Source of the DNA: UBA10205 sp964373815
GTDB lineage: Archaea > Iainarchaeota > Iainarchaeia > Iainarchaeales > Iainarchaeaceae
Direction: 5' to 3'
Assembly: GCA_964373815.1 (NCBI GenBank)
Contig: CAYJWI010000010.1
Coordinates: forward strand, 1 to 44,241
DNA: 44,241 bases
The stretch's first letter is position 1, and the number at the start of each line of letters is the position of its first letter. Position numbers and translations under genes: made by a program. Shown piece after piece: positions 1 to 9,118 of this stretch. Below the pieces are notes generated by a model that saw only the letters and a list, made by a program, of their open reading frames with translations, searched no databases and was not told the DNA's origin.

Positions 1-101
1 GCTTGATAGGCTTTGCTTCGCATTTAAATAAAGCCTTCAGCTTGGCTGGCCTTGAAAACCGTAAAACAGGCCATGCCGGCGGGCAAGTGCCATGGGGTTT
101 T

Positions 102-788
102 TCAGATTTGTGAGAGTCTTTCGATGTTTTTTCTTGCGTTGGCAAGTGTTTTTTTATATTGCTGTTCTGGCAGTTTTCCGTGCACCCCTTGGAGCGCATT
201 CAGGAAGCCATTGGAGCTGATTTTGGCAAGGATTTTGCCGGAATCAATTTTTGCGGTGATCTGCCTTGCCATTTCCAGGATTTTTCCGCTGTCCAGTTTT
301 ATTGAAGAGAGAATGAAGAGGTCGCGTATGTCAGTGCTTCTTGCCGGGCAGGCCTTCATAAGGAAGAGCAATTCGGCGTCAACGACGCGGCAGTTCAAAC
401 GCACCGGCGAGCCTTTGCCAAATATTGTCCTCTTTGATGAATTCCTGAAAATCATTCCAGCAGGAAAAACTGTCCCGCTAAGCCTGTCCTCAACTGCCCC
501 TGAAAGGATGTCAAATGTTGCGGCAGGCTGTTTTGAGGCCATGGAAACAAACCCCCCTGTATAAGGCGCCAATTTTCCGCTTGCGCGCTCTGAAAATCCA
601 TTTGCTTCCAGTAACTTCTCCAATTTTTGGGACTCTTTTTTGTTTTGCACGACAACATCGCAGTCGATGGAAAAGCGCGGCAAAACATATGCGTTGATTG
701 CGTATCCGCCGATTACCACAAAATCCGTTTTCCCAGAAATTTGGCCGAGTAAGGAGAAGAGGTATTTTTCCCTTTCTATAAAATTCAT
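102..788 (-). CDS. AbiEii-like nucleotidyltransferase (putative toxin of a type IV TA pair)
   Basis: This 228-residue protein has the signature of the nucleotidyltransferase (NTase) superfamily: VIGGYAINAY at residues 25-34 followed by the acidic pair D42-C-D44. A later stretch, around VDAELLFLMKA and DIRDLFIL, matches the K...D..DL helix of AbiEii/DUF6036-type enzymes. Family members transfer nucleotides to RNA or protein targets and act as toxins in AbiE-type systems. The ATG overlaps the TGA of the upstream regulator gene by four bases (ATGA), so the two are translationally coupled. A wHTH-like gene followed by an overlapping NTase gene is the AbiEi/AbiEii layout. The NTase fold is well supported by motif. 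The toxin role is inferred from context, and a non-TA NTase remains possible. A second pair of the same type sits at 39398-40608. Confidence 0.75.
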   Translation of the reverse strand: MNFIEREKYLFSLLGQISGKTDFVVIGGYAINAYVLPRFSIDCDVVVQNKKESQKLEKLLEANGFSERASGKLAPYTGGFVSMASKQPAATFDILSGAVEDRLSGTVFPAGMIFRNSSKRTIFGKGSPVRLNCRVVDAELLFLMKACPARSTDIRDLFILSSIKLDSGKILEMARQITAKIDSGKILAKISSNGFLNALQGVHGKLPEQQYKKTLANARKNIERLSQI

Positions 789-1432
789 CTAGCCTCACGC
801 GCCTTGAGCAAGAATTCCACGGCCGCCGAAGTGTTTTTCCCATATTTGTTCTGGAAATACGCCAAAACATACTCAAAAGCGTCCTTGTTTGACTCGCAAA
901 ACTTAATGGTTTCATTCAAGGGCTCCACCGGAAAGCCGTTGTGCCCATCGACCATCATTGACGTTGTGGGTTTCATGACAACGAATTCCCCCACTGCATT
1001 TGCGGGCTCTTTTTCAAAATAGTTGATTCCGCGCTTGGCAAAAAAAGTGCGCCACTTCCCCAAGTCCTTCCTGAAAACTTTTATAAAAAAAGGGGAATGC
1101 TCCCAGGACCTTTGCATGTATGCCTGGTCGCTCCAAATCTCTGCAGCGCTAGCGCCGGTATAACAATGGCTAAAACCTGATTCGTTCAATGCTTTTTCAA
1201 CCCTTGGCTCGAAAAACTTTTTCACTGCGTTTTCCGGCGCTTCACAGGCATAAGTGCCCCTCTTCGGGCCGCTCTTCAACCAGCCAATCCCCCTCAACCT
1301 AAATGCCAATTTTTTCAACATCTGCCTTGAAAAGTACCACCGGATGCTGTCCAAAACAAATTCCCTGCTGCCAAATTTCAAGTACAACAGGCAGTACAAT
1401 GAAAATTCCAACTTTGTGGGCGCCCGCGTCAT
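785..1432 (-). CDS. AbiEi-like putative transcriptional regulator/antitoxin
   Basis: A protein of about 215 residues, first in a two-gene unit with the NTase. I start it at the ATG at 1432 (MTRAPTKLEF) rather than at an in-frame codon 38 codons upstream. A TATA-like box (CCTTTTTATAC on the minus strand) lies about 27 nt upstream of this ATG, the spacing of a leaderless archaeal transcript, and a longer protein would be encoded through that promoter. The N-terminus (about residues 5-60) is basic and helical and could be a winged helix, ending in a GIGWLKSGPKRGTY wing-like segment. The rest (about 70-200) has no motif I recognise with confidence. The antitoxin/repressor role rests on gene order, the ATGA overlap with the NTase and an inverted repeat at the promoter. 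Confidence 0.6.
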   Translation of the reverse strand: MTRAPTKLEFSLYCLLYLKFGSREFVLDSIRWYFSRQMLKKLAFRLRGIGWLKSGPKRGTYACEAPENAVKKFFEPRVEKALNESGFSHCYTGASAAEIWSDQAYMQRSWEHSPFFIKVFRKDLGKWRTFFAKRGINYFEKEPANAVGEFVVMKPTTSMMVDGHNGFPVEPLNETIKFCESNKDAFEYVLAYFQNKYGKNTSAAVEFLLKAREAR

Positions 1433-1454
1433 GTTATTATTGCGCCAGAAGAAG

Positions 1455-1481
1455 TATAAAAAGGTTACTATAAGGGTAACC
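1455..1481 (-). promoter_or_regulatory. TATA box and abutting inverted repeat of the left AbiE-like pair
   Basis: A minus-strand TATA-like element at about 1455-1464 lies 27 nt upstream of the regulator ATG (1432). Directly upstream, over the BRE position, is a perfect inverted repeat GGTTAC-7 nt-GTAACC (1463-1468 and 1476-1481). AbiEi proteins are known to repress their own promoter through inverted repeats, so this is a natural operator candidate. The function is inferred. Confidence 0.5.
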
Positions 1482-1637
1482 AGGTATGGCGGGGTGTAAT
1501 AACCTGCATTAGCCCAACTTAGTTCTCCACAAGAATTGTAAACCAAAGTTTGCTGTTGCCGCCGGGAATACTGCTATGGGGCGCCTCTGCGTCCGCAGAT
1601 GAACGGCAGTTGCGATTTTTCTCATGAAATAGCTGCC

Positions 1638-4600
1638 CTACCCTATGCACGAAACCCCGGCCTTCAATGCCTTGGTCTGCGTGGAAACGCTCCTCTGCGT
1701 CCCAGCGGCCTCATAGACCGCCTTGGGGTTCCACCAGAACTTTGTCGTGCTGCCGGTGTTGGTTATGCACGCAGCGCCGTTCTCGACCATTGCGAAAGCG
1801 TCCGCAATGCTGTCGATTTTCCCCGAGCTTCCGGAGGAGAAGTTGTTGTATGGCATCTGCGCAACGCCGCTAAGGCCCACCAAGTCCCCTTGCTGGTCTG
1901 CGGTGTAGAAGGTTGCCTTTGAGCCCTGCGAAGCCTTGAGCGTCACGTCCTTTTCGGGGTCGGAGTAAAGTATTGTCCGTAGGTATACATCGCCTTTCTT
2001 GACAGCGCTCGCCCAGTCAACCGAATAAACATTCTGCCAGTCGAGTATCCTGTCAGCCTCTTTCCCCTGCCTGTCGGGCCTCTGGTAGAAGGCCTCTGTT
2101 ACGGGTATTCCTGTGTAGTCGAGGCAGTTGCCGGCTCCGTCCCAGTATGCGAGCGATGAGCCGGTTTTCACCGGGTTGCCGTTCTCGAGCACGGAGTAGT
2201 ACGCAGAGAATGGCTCGCTCGAAAGCCCCTCTTGTGTGTATTTTACCATCACGGGTGTCGCGTGCGAGGGCTGGAAAGTGAGGTTCGCCTTGTTGCCTGC
2301 AAGGTTTTCAACTTTGAGCAGCATTCCCCTCGTGCTGGGCGAAGTGCTCAAACTGTAGAAGCTCCTGTCGCTTCTAACTTTCACGGCAGCCGTTGCGACG
2401 CTTCCTGTGCTCGGGAAAGTTTTCGCGGGTGTTGCGCCTTCGCTTACCGCAACCGGAGAGCCTGAATCGATTGAATACGAAACCCCGTAGTTGAGCCTCT
2501 TGTAAGCGTTGCCCTCAAAGCCTACAAGCCCGTCGAAGGGCAGGGAGTAGAAGGGCGAACCTGGGAACGGGTCGTCCTTGCGGTAGACGACCACTGAAAC
2601 ATTTGCCTTCGCCTTGCCATCGCCTGTGAACATCCTCCAGTCGCCTTCCCCGAACTTGACCACAAGCTCGACTCCGTACTTGCCCGGGGTTGAAACAGCG
2701 GAGCCTTCGGAATACTTCCCGCGCAGTGAGAGTTTCCCGGAGTCGATGAGCCTGTTGAGGCCGTAGCTCTTTCCTGCTGAATCCTGTGCGAGGCTCTTGA
2801 AGTATGAGCCCGTGTCCTCGAAGACTGCCTGCGTGTAGTGCTTCGAGAAGTCATTGAAGAATTCCTTCGAATAATTGTCCTTTGTGAGGTATGCATCGAA
2901 CACGAGCAGGCTTGCGAGGCTGTCCTTGTCCGGCACTTCGCTTGTCCAGTTGATGCTTGGTTTGCCTTCCACGAACCTTAGTATGTGCGGGACCTGGTAG
3001 TATACCTCTGTTGATTTGAGGTTGCAGTTGTTCTGGCTCGGGTCATTTGTGGCGCTCCCCACATAGAGCCCCGTTTCTATTGAAGCGCTGTCAGTCGAAT
3101 CTGTTGCGGTAGAGGAAGTTATCTTGGCGGAGCTCCTGTAAAAGCCATCCGAGTTCGTGTTCGCCTCGCAGCTCCCGTTCCTGTCCGCGCCTGCAGGTAT
3201 TCCCGCAAGCTGGATTGTGCATGTGTCGGTGAACCCTGAAAATGTGAGCACGTCGATTTTCACCGTTGCGTCCTGCGAAGCGCCTGTATTGTTCCGCACC
3301 GTCACGGTATTCTTTATTTTTCCGCTCGCGTTCTCCGCCTTGAGCTGCTTTATGCCGAGCTGCAAATCCGCAACGGTGTTGTTAACTGTCCCCTGCAATA
3401 ATTCCGCGGGGGGCTGTTCCGGCGCCCCGGGGTCGCGCGCGAGCGGGCAGCCGAGGCTGAAGTTGTTCGCCTGCAAAAAGCCGTAGAGCGCGTTGAGCTT
3501 CTTGTTGAGCTCTATTGTGAACTGCGCCGCGTCGCAGTAAACGTAATTGTCGTTCGATGCGTCGCACTGGTTCGCGGCTATGCCGCTCCACTTCCAGTCG
3601 AACTTCACTTTCGGCAAGGCGCCTTTCCCCGTCCTTCCTATCTCTATCCCGCTCTCGCACGAGTACGTGTCGAAGTTCACCGGTGGGATTACGTGCTGCT
3701 CCTCGGAGACCTTGAATTTCACGTGGAACTTCTGTGAGTAGGTTGTGTCATGCGCCTGCAGGCATGTGCCGGGGTTTAGGAGGAATTCATGGAACCCTGC
3801 TCCGCACCTTGTCTGTGCATTCATGTGCGTCGGGTCTCCATGGTTGTGCTCTTTTGAAGTCGCTGTAACAACCGCATAGATGGGGTTGTCCTGCTCCGCG
3901 TTGAGGTTCTCAAATATAATTCCTACTTGCTGCTTTCCGTGAGTCCCTTTGGCGTTGAAGTTGTCGAGAATGTCAATGTTCCAGTCGCCTTTGACCCTCG
4001 GGTCGCTCACTTTCACGCTAATCGCATCGGGAGGGATGCCTGCTTCATTGTTCGTGTCAGGCGTTCCTGCAAGGTTCACGACATAGTCCTTGAGCGGCCT
4101 TGTTATGAGTTTCTTGCACCTATCGCTCTGGAACAGGTCGCTCAATATTCCAAGTACAAAGTCAATTGGGGGAAAGCCTATCGAGTTGCTCCTCTCTGAC
4201 GCTTCCTTCCAGTCGCACGCACTCGCCGTCACTGAAACGCTTTCGAGCAGCATCTCGTTCGTGACTTTGGTCGCATCCTTTGTGCCCTTCCCTATGAGCG
4301 TGAAATTATACTTGTCAAGTTCGAAGTACAGCCCCTTCTCCGGCTTCACCACGGTGTCTATTTCGGTTATTTTCTTCCACGAGCCCCCTTTTGGCCTTGC
4401 CTCCACCGAAATCCCGTAGAATCCGGGTATGCCCTGCCTCTCCACTTTCACATTCCTCGAGCCGCCTTTGACATTGAAGAACTGCCACGGCCTCACATTA
4501 ATCCCGCCTTCCGAAGCACCGCCGCTGCAGAAACCATTCCCGCCCCCGCAGAACCTTATGTCCATTGACACTGGGCCGCAGTCCTTGGTGTCGATTGTGA

Positions 4601-7600
4601 AATCCTCCGACTCCGAGCCCCTGTCAATGAGCAGCCCCTCATCAGGCGAGGGCGTTATCTTTACGCACTGGTCGAGGTTCGCGACAATTATGGCCCCGGA
4701 GATGTCCCCCGTCGAGCCCACGAACTGCTTGCCGGAGTTGGTTTCGAGCTGTGCGTCTATTCCGACATCAAATTCTGCTTTCTTGCCAAGGCTCCCTTCC
4801 TTTGGGACGAACGTGAGCCTTGCCGGATAGACAAGCCCGAACTCGAGCTTCTCGTTTAGCCTTGACCAGAGCCCGTTCTGCAAAAGTTCGCTAGAGACCT
4901 GGCCCGTGGAGGGGTCCGTTATTGCAAGCTCCACATTGCCAACAATCCCGTCGCTTCCGTGCCAGTCAATTTTCCCCTGCAAATCGCTAAGGGACACTTC
5001 CTCCCCCTGTTTCGAGACGCAGTTGTTCTGTACCTCGAAATCGATTGCGGATGTGCCGCCAAGTGTCGAGTCCTCCCAGTCCTTTGCCGAAACCGAGATG
5101 CATGGCGCATTGGCAGGCAGCTCCGCGAGATTGATCAGTGTTTCGAGGGGTATTCGCGCAACCCATTTGACCGAAGGCTCGTCCTTTAGCGAAAGCTCTG
5201 CAATCACCGTGCTCTTTATTGTCGCGGGCTTTGTGAGGAAAGATGCTTCGCTGCCGATTGCGCTAAGCACCTGTATACTCCTTAACTCGTTTTTGCCAAT
5301 GCCCTGACCAACGAACTGCTGGAGGAAGTTGTTCATTTTTTGCTCTTCAAGCAGGCCCCGCGCGCTCCCCGAAACAGAGAGCTTGGTGATTTTTATTTCC
5401 CTGTCAATCAGGTTTAGCATGCCAAGCTCCGCCCTCGCCTCTTCGCCCGTGCCCCTGTTGAGCGTGGCCTTCAGGGCCTCTGGGAGGAACTGGGCTACCT
5501 GCGGCCCGATTTCGCGCTCAACGGTTTTTATCCCAAGCCCCGCCTTCTGCGCGGTTATTACAATTTTTGTCCCCGGAGAGGATGCCGGCACCCTGATTTT
5601 TGCAATGCCGTTCGAATTGGTTGTGCCAGTGTAAGTCGTTTCGCTAAGGTCTGGCGCTATTTTTTTCACAACAACCCTCGCCCCATTGATGCCAAAGCCC
5701 TTCTTGTCCCCTGCCCCGTATTTCGCCGTGACGTTTAAATCTATTGGGATGAGCGCCACGAGCGCCTCCGGCAAAACCGAGAGGTTCAGGTCCTCTTCCG
5801 AGAATGGGGTGAGGGGCACGAACCTGTCAAGCGCAATGTTCTGGTTAGAAACTATTTTGAATTCGAGCGAGGATGCGCTTGCGCTCTTCGCCTCGATGTT
5901 GAGGCTTCCGCTTATGGATTTGTTCTGCCTGAAGTTCCCGAGTGCAAGTGGCGGCATTTCGAATGCCGCTGTTCCCGATGAGAAGCTGCGCGCGTCCGCG
6001 TTCTCGAGCGAGTATGACTCGATGCTCACTTCTTTTGCCGTTGTCCCGGTAAGGCGCGTGTTGATGATTGAAAGGTTCGCGTTGTCGTGTATCGTTTCGG
6101 AATTGTTCGTGATGCTGAACTCGAGCGTGTATGGCGAAAAAGTCTTGACCTTGTAAGGCTCAGGCACGTACACGCCTGCGTTCACGTCAAGCAGCCTGCT
6201 CGAAAAGCAGAACTGCTCGAGGCAGAGCTCGTCAATCCCTTCAAGGAATGACTTGAGGTGGGTTTCGGCATACAATGCACGCCTGGTTGAGTTGTTCTCC
6301 GCATCCCCGAGCACCGCATCAAAGGGGTCCCTTGAATAATTGGTTCCCGCAACCCCCCATGCCCTGTAGTACACCGGCAATAGCGTTCCCTTCGTGGTGC
6401 CGTTGCGAACCTTCACGAGCGCCTGCACCTCGTACTTTCCGGGCTGCGGGCTCTCCCATTCGAAGGAAACCCATTTCGCGTTCCCGTTCGTTGCATCCTC
6501 GATGCCCTGTGCGTTCCCTTTAGGCGGGGTATAGGTTGCCCCGCGCTGTGCGAGCGAGAGGGGGGCGCTTGTTTCATCTATCCAGAGGTTCTCGTTTTCA
6601 ACAGAGGGCTTGTCGCCCATGCGTACGAAGACCCCTGTTCGCGAAAAATTCTGGAGCGTAGGCACGCGGAGCAGGAATTTTGCGGTGTATGTCTGTCCCG
6701 CCTTGAGGCTTATTGCCTTTGTCCCGGCGTCGGAGAAAAGCCCCAAGAATTCTATCGAGGGCCGGTTCCCCGGGATTTGCTGCTCGAGGTTTCCTGAAAG
6801 TGTAAGCGTTCTGCCCGGCAGCACCTGCTTTGCCGCGGTAACGTACTGCTCGTACCCCTGCTTGGTTATAATGGCGAAAACTTTTTTGTCAGCCTTTACA
6901 ACAAGGCTCCCTTCGCCGCCGGGGCCTAGGGCAATCCTCCCAATGCTCCTGCCGTTCTCCGCGTAGATGTCCGCCTGGCTGAACTCTATGGGCTTTGCGT
7001 CCGCGTCAAGCGCCTTCACGAGCACATTTCCAGTCCCTATGAAAATCCGCACTTCCGCGGAATTCGCCCTAGAGGAATCAATGTCAAGGATTGCGGATTT
7101 CGCCTCCGCGGGGAATTTCTGCGCGAGGATTATGTACTTGCCTTTCGCGACGTTTGTGAAAGGCTGCGCGTTGCCGTTGAAATCAGTCGCCTTTGCCCCA
7201 TAAGCGCTCTGCACAAACCCTTCCTCGTTGAGAAGCACCACGCGCGCGTTTTCAACCGCAAGCGCGTTCTCATCAATCACCCTCACATTCAGGACGCCGC
7301 ATATTGCGGGCGTGCATTCCTTGAGGGCTGCGCTGAATTCCTTTTCGCTCCCCTTTGGGAAGGATGTTGTCGCAAAATTGTTCCTGTCAGAAGGCAGGTA
7401 GCCGTCCTTTCCGGCCTCGTAAGAATAAGTCCCATGCTCCTTGACATTGAACAGCGCAATCCCTGCGGCGTCGGTTTCCCGCCTTCCCGACACTTTTCCA
7501 TCCGCCGAGTAGAGCGTGACGCTTGCGCCTTCGACGTTTTCAGTTCCCGCCTTCACCCTTATTTTCGCCTTCAGTTTTATGTCCTTTGAGAGCAGCGCTT

Positions 7601-8507
7601 CCTTGCGCACGCTTGCGCCTTCGGGCACTTCAGCAGAAATGCTCTCATCGCCGTACTGGCCGCCCGGGTCCGTTATGAGTATTGTGTAAGTGCCGACCTC
7701 GATTCCGGTGAAGGATGCTTCGCCGAAAGAAGTCTGCGCCGCTATCCCTGTCGGAAGCCCCGAGCCATCGAGTATTTCGACGTTCATGTTGTCGAGGAAC
7801 CTGCTTGTTTCAGAGTCCTTTACGCTCACATCTATGCCGCCTTTCGGCTTCTCGATTCCCTGGAACTCTATGACCTGCTCCCTTCCGAGCACTGTCTGGT
7901 TCGCGGTCAAAAAGCCCGTAGAGTCCGCAGTCACGATTATCCTGCCGCATTTTTCCGGGGGGGAGACCTTTAGTTCGCCTTCGGTTACAGTGTAATCCTG
8001 CTGCCCGAATAGCCCTTCGCCAGTGCACTCGAGTTTCGCGTTAACTTCCTTTCCGACAAGCTTTTTCAAATCAGGGCCGACAAAAGTGAAGAGCACTTCC
8101 TTTAGCACGAACTCGGGGGCCTTGAGCACGAACTTGAGCTGCGCGTTTTTTTTCGCCCGGATGCTCCCTGCCTGTGTTTCATAATTTTCCTTGGAAACCG
8201 TTACATTGAGGTCCTTTCCGTCAGGCGCGTTGAATGCCGCCTTGCCGTCCTTGTCTGTGAGGAGGCTTAGCGCTTCCCCAAGGCCGGTTACCGTAACTTG
8301 CGCGCCCCTAACCCCGACACCTGCCGCGTTCTCGGCAGTGATGGTGATTTCCTGCTCTCCGAGGCTTGCGCCAGAAAAAAAGAACATCCCGAAAATAATT
8401 AGTATTATGAGGCAGGCGGCGCCCACGAGTATGGGGAAGTGCGGTATCCTTTCATTGAAGGATTCGTAAGTCTGCACAACCCTTTCCTTTAGCTCTTCAA
8501 GGCCCAT
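1638..8507 (-). CDS. Giant surface protein A (2289 aa), TM-anchored, multi-domain Ig-like/carboxypeptidase-regulatory-like
   Basis: There is no cleavable signal peptide. A cytoplasmic stretch (1-23) precedes one TM helix (about 24-45), placing the rest outside the cell. About five carboxypeptidase-regulatory-like beta-sandwich repeats follow (about 52-560), with the pattern VxDxxGxxVxGAxV...TDxxGxAxF...KxGY. The fourth carries a CTPAICG cysteine pair. A module shared with proteins B-D (about 580-760) includes EFLGLF and YRAWG (about 713). Another regulatory-like repeat lies at about 930-1010, then Cys-paired modules ending in QNNC. A His-rich segment (EHNHGDPTH) is near 1549. The [YF]CDAxQ motif (YCDAAQF) is near 1657, followed by a CARDB-like domain, the SPFY..PFDGLVG motif and a C-terminal FWWNPK. 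Many NxS/T sites suggest glycosylation. The likely role is adhesion or cell-surface structure. Exact domain families need profile searches. Confidence 0.85.
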   Translation of the reverse strand: MGLEELKERVVQTYESFNERIPHFPILVGAACLIILIIFGMFFFSGASLGEQEITITAENAAGVGVRGAQVTVTGLGEALSLLTDKDGKAAFNAPDGKDLNVTVSKENYETQAGSIRAKKNAQLKFVLKAPEFVLKEVLFTFVGPDLKKLVGKEVNAKLECTGEGLFGQQDYTVTEGELKVSPPEKCGRIIVTADSTGFLTANQTVLGREQVIEFQGIEKPKGGIDVSVKDSETSRFLDNMNVEILDGSGLPTGIAAQTSFGEASFTGIEVGTYTILITDPGGQYGDESISAEVPEGASVRKEALLSKDIKLKAKIRVKAGTENVEGASVTLYSADGKVSGRRETDAAGIALFNVKEHGTYSYEAGKDGYLPSDRNNFATTSFPKGSEKEFSAALKECTPAICGVLNVRVIDENALAVENARVVLLNEEGFVQSAYGAKATDFNGNAQPFTNVAKGKYIILAQKFPAEAKSAILDIDSSRANSAEVRIFIGTGNVLVKALDADAKPIEFSQADIYAENGRSIGRIALGPGGEGSLVVKADKKVFAIITKQGYEQYVTAAKQVLPGRTLTLSGNLEQQIPGNRPSIEFLGLFSDAGTKAISLKAGQTYTAKFLLRVPTLQNFSRTGVFVRMGDKPSVENENLWIDETSAPLSLAQRGATYTPPKGNAQGIEDATNGNAKWVSFEWESPQPGKYEVQALVKVRNGTTKGTLLPVYYRAWGVAGTNYSRDPFDAVLGDAENNSTRRALYAETHLKSFLEGIDELCLEQFCFSSRLLDVNAGVYVPEPYKVKTFSPYTLEFSITNNSETIHDNANLSIINTRLTGTTAKEVSIESYSLENADARSFSSGTAAFEMPPLALGNFRQNKSISGSLNIEAKSASASSLEFKIVSNQNIALDRFVPLTPFSEEDLNLSVLPEALVALIPIDLNVTAKYGAGDKKGFGINGARVVVKKIAPDLSETTYTGTTNSNGIAKIRVPASSPGTKIVITAQKAGLGIKTVEREIGPQVAQFLPEALKATLNRGTGEEARAELGMLNLIDREIKITKLSVSGSARGLLEEQKMNNFLQQFVGQGIGKNELRSIQVLSAIGSEASFLTKPATIKSTVIAELSLKDEPSVKWVARIPLETLINLAELPANAPCISVSAKDWEDSTLGGTSAIDFEVQNNCVSKQGEEVSLSDLQGKIDWHGSDGIVGNVELAITDPSTGQVSSELLQNGLWSRLNEKLEFGLVYPARLTFVPKEGSLGKKAEFDVGIDAQLETNSGKQFVGSTGDISGAIIVANLDQCVKITPSPDEGLLIDRGSESEDFTIDTKDCGPVSMDIRFCGGGNGFCSGGASEGGINVRPWQFFNVKGGSRNVKVERQGIPGFYGISVEARPKGGSWKKITEIDTVVKPEKGLYFELDKYNFTLIGKGTKDATKVTNEMLLESVSVTASACDWKEASERSNSIGFPPIDFVLGILSDLFQSDRCKKLITRPLKDYVVNLAGTPDTNNEAGIPPDAISVKVSDPRVKGDWNIDILDNFNAKGTHGKQQVGIIFENLNAEQDNPIYAVVTATSKEHNHGDPTHMNAQTRCGAGFHEFLLNPGTCLQAHDTTYSQKFHVKFKVSEEQHVIPPVNFDTYSCESGIEIGRTGKGALPKVKFDWKWSGIAANQCDASNDNYVYCDAAQFTIELNKKLNALYGFLQANNFSLGCPLARDPGAPEQPPAELLQGTVNNTVADLQLGIKQLKAENASGKIKNTVTVRNNTGASQDATVKIDVLTFSGFTDTCTIQLAGIPAGADRNGSCEANTNSDGFYRSSAKITSSTATDSTDSASIETGLYVGSATNDPSQNNCNLKSTEVYYQVPHILRFVEGKPSINWTSEVPDKDSLASLLVFDAYLTKDNYSKEFFNDFSKHYTQAVFEDTGSYFKSLAQDSAGKSYGLNRLIDSGKLSLRGKYSEGSAVSTPGKYGVELVVKFGEGDWRMFTGDGKAKANVSVVVYRKDDPFPGSPFYSLPFDGLVGFEGNAYKRLNYGVSYSIDSGSPVAVSEGATPAKTFPSTGSVATAAVKVRSDRSFYSLSTSPSTRGMLLKVENLAGNKANLTFQPSHATPVMVKYTQEGLSSEPFSAYYSVLENGNPVKTGSSLAYWDGAGNCLDYTGIPVTEAFYQRPDRQGKEADRILDWQNVYSVDWASAVKKGDVYLRTILYSDPEKDVTLKASQGSKATFYTADQQGDLVGLSGVAQMPYNNFSSGSSGKIDSIADAFAMVENGAACITNTGSTTKFWWNPKAVYEAAGTQRSVSTQTKALKAGVSCIG

Positions 8508-8516
8508 TTTGCTCGC

Positions 8517-8541
8517 TAATAATAAGCTTAATTTATTATTA
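8517..8541 (-). promoter_or_regulatory. AT-rich inverted repeat at the promoter of giant gene A
   Basis: TAATAATAA (8517-8525) and TTATTATTA (8533-8541) form a perfect 9-bp inverted repeat with a 7-nt spacer, starting 10 nt upstream of the ATG at 8507. The distal arm lies 26-34 nt upstream of the ATG, where a TATA box for a leaderless transcript would be, so promoter and possible operator coincide. AT-richness makes chance symmetry easier. Confidence 0.35.
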
Positions 8542-8589
8542 AATGCTGGCTTTTAGCTTTTAGGTTGTGCCCAGTTTTTGACAGATAAC

Positions 8590-8610
8590 TATTTAAACTA
8601 CATTTGTAGT
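8590..8610 (+). promoter_or_regulatory. TATA box and operator-like palindrome upstream of the PIN/UPF0175 pair
   Basis: TATTTAAA (8590-8597) lies 27 nt upstream of the ATG at 8621, which fits a leaderless transcript. Right behind it is a perfect inverted repeat ACTACA-TT-TGTAGT (8597-8610). A regulator bound there would block the initiation complex, as in autoregulated toxin-antitoxin operons. No binding data are implied. Confidence 0.5.
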
Positions 8611-8620
8611 ATATTGTATT

Positions 8621-9115
8621 ATGCTGTTTATGGACGCTTCAACGCTAATCCTTGCAGCAAAAGCCGAGCTACTGGATTTGTTCATTGAAGCGAGCCATGA
8701 ACCGTTGGCAATATCAAAAGAAGTTGAAAAAGAGGCTACACGGAAAAAGGCCTTTGATGCGCTATTAATTAGACAGAGAATCGACGATAAAAAATTGGCA
8801 GTAAAAAAAGTGAAAAACAAGGCAACGGTGAGAAAGATTATGGCGGATTTCAGACTGCACAAGGGTGAAGCAGAAACAATAGCCTTGTGCATGGAGAATA
8901 ATGGGAAAGCAATTGCAACAGATGACTATAACGCAATGAAAGCTTGTTCCGTGCTGAACATGCAATACATCACTAGCCTTGGAATACTGCTAAAACTTTA
9001 CAAGAATGACATGCTGAGCGGAGAAGACACAGAACTGAAACTTGAAGGCTTGGCACGATATGGGAGATTTTCAGACGAGATTATTAACGATTTTAGGAAA
9101 AGGCTGGAGGGATGA
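8621..9115 (+). CDS. PIN-domain ribonuclease, VapC-like (DUF3368-type)
   Basis: A 164-residue PIN domain. The first catalytic Asp is in MDAST (D5), the conserved acidic residue is in LHKGEAETIA, and the late acidic cluster is in IATDDYNAMKA. These residues coordinate metal in VapC-type RNases that cut tRNA, rRNA or mRNA. The HKGEAE...DD pattern together with a downstream UPF0175 gene matches the DUF3368/UPF0175 subgroup. The start could be ATG 8621 or ATG 8630. The first fits the TATA spacing better. The next gene begins three bases after the stop, so the two form an operon. The operon is on the opposite strand to the giant genes and lies between A and B, as expected for an acquired module. 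Confidence 0.85.
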   Translation: MLFMDASTLILAAKAELLDLFIEASHEPLAISKEVEKEATRKKAFDALLIRQRIDDKKLAVKKVKNKATVRKIMADFRLHKGEAETIALCMENNGKAIATDDYNAMKACSVLNMQYITSLGILLKLYKNDMLSGEDTELKLEGLARYGRFSDEIINDFRKRLEG

Positions 9116-9118
9116 GCA

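Noticed and set aside
52..564. Plus-strand open frame of 170 codons at the left edge
   Set aside because: It is antisense to the NTase gene, which has clear motifs, and its translation has no recognisable pattern.
1433..1546. N-terminal extension of the left regulator to a start at 1546, which would add a TM-like segment
   Set aside because: The extension would be encoded through the TATA box and inverted repeat. The ATG at 1432 has the right spacing for a leaderless transcript.
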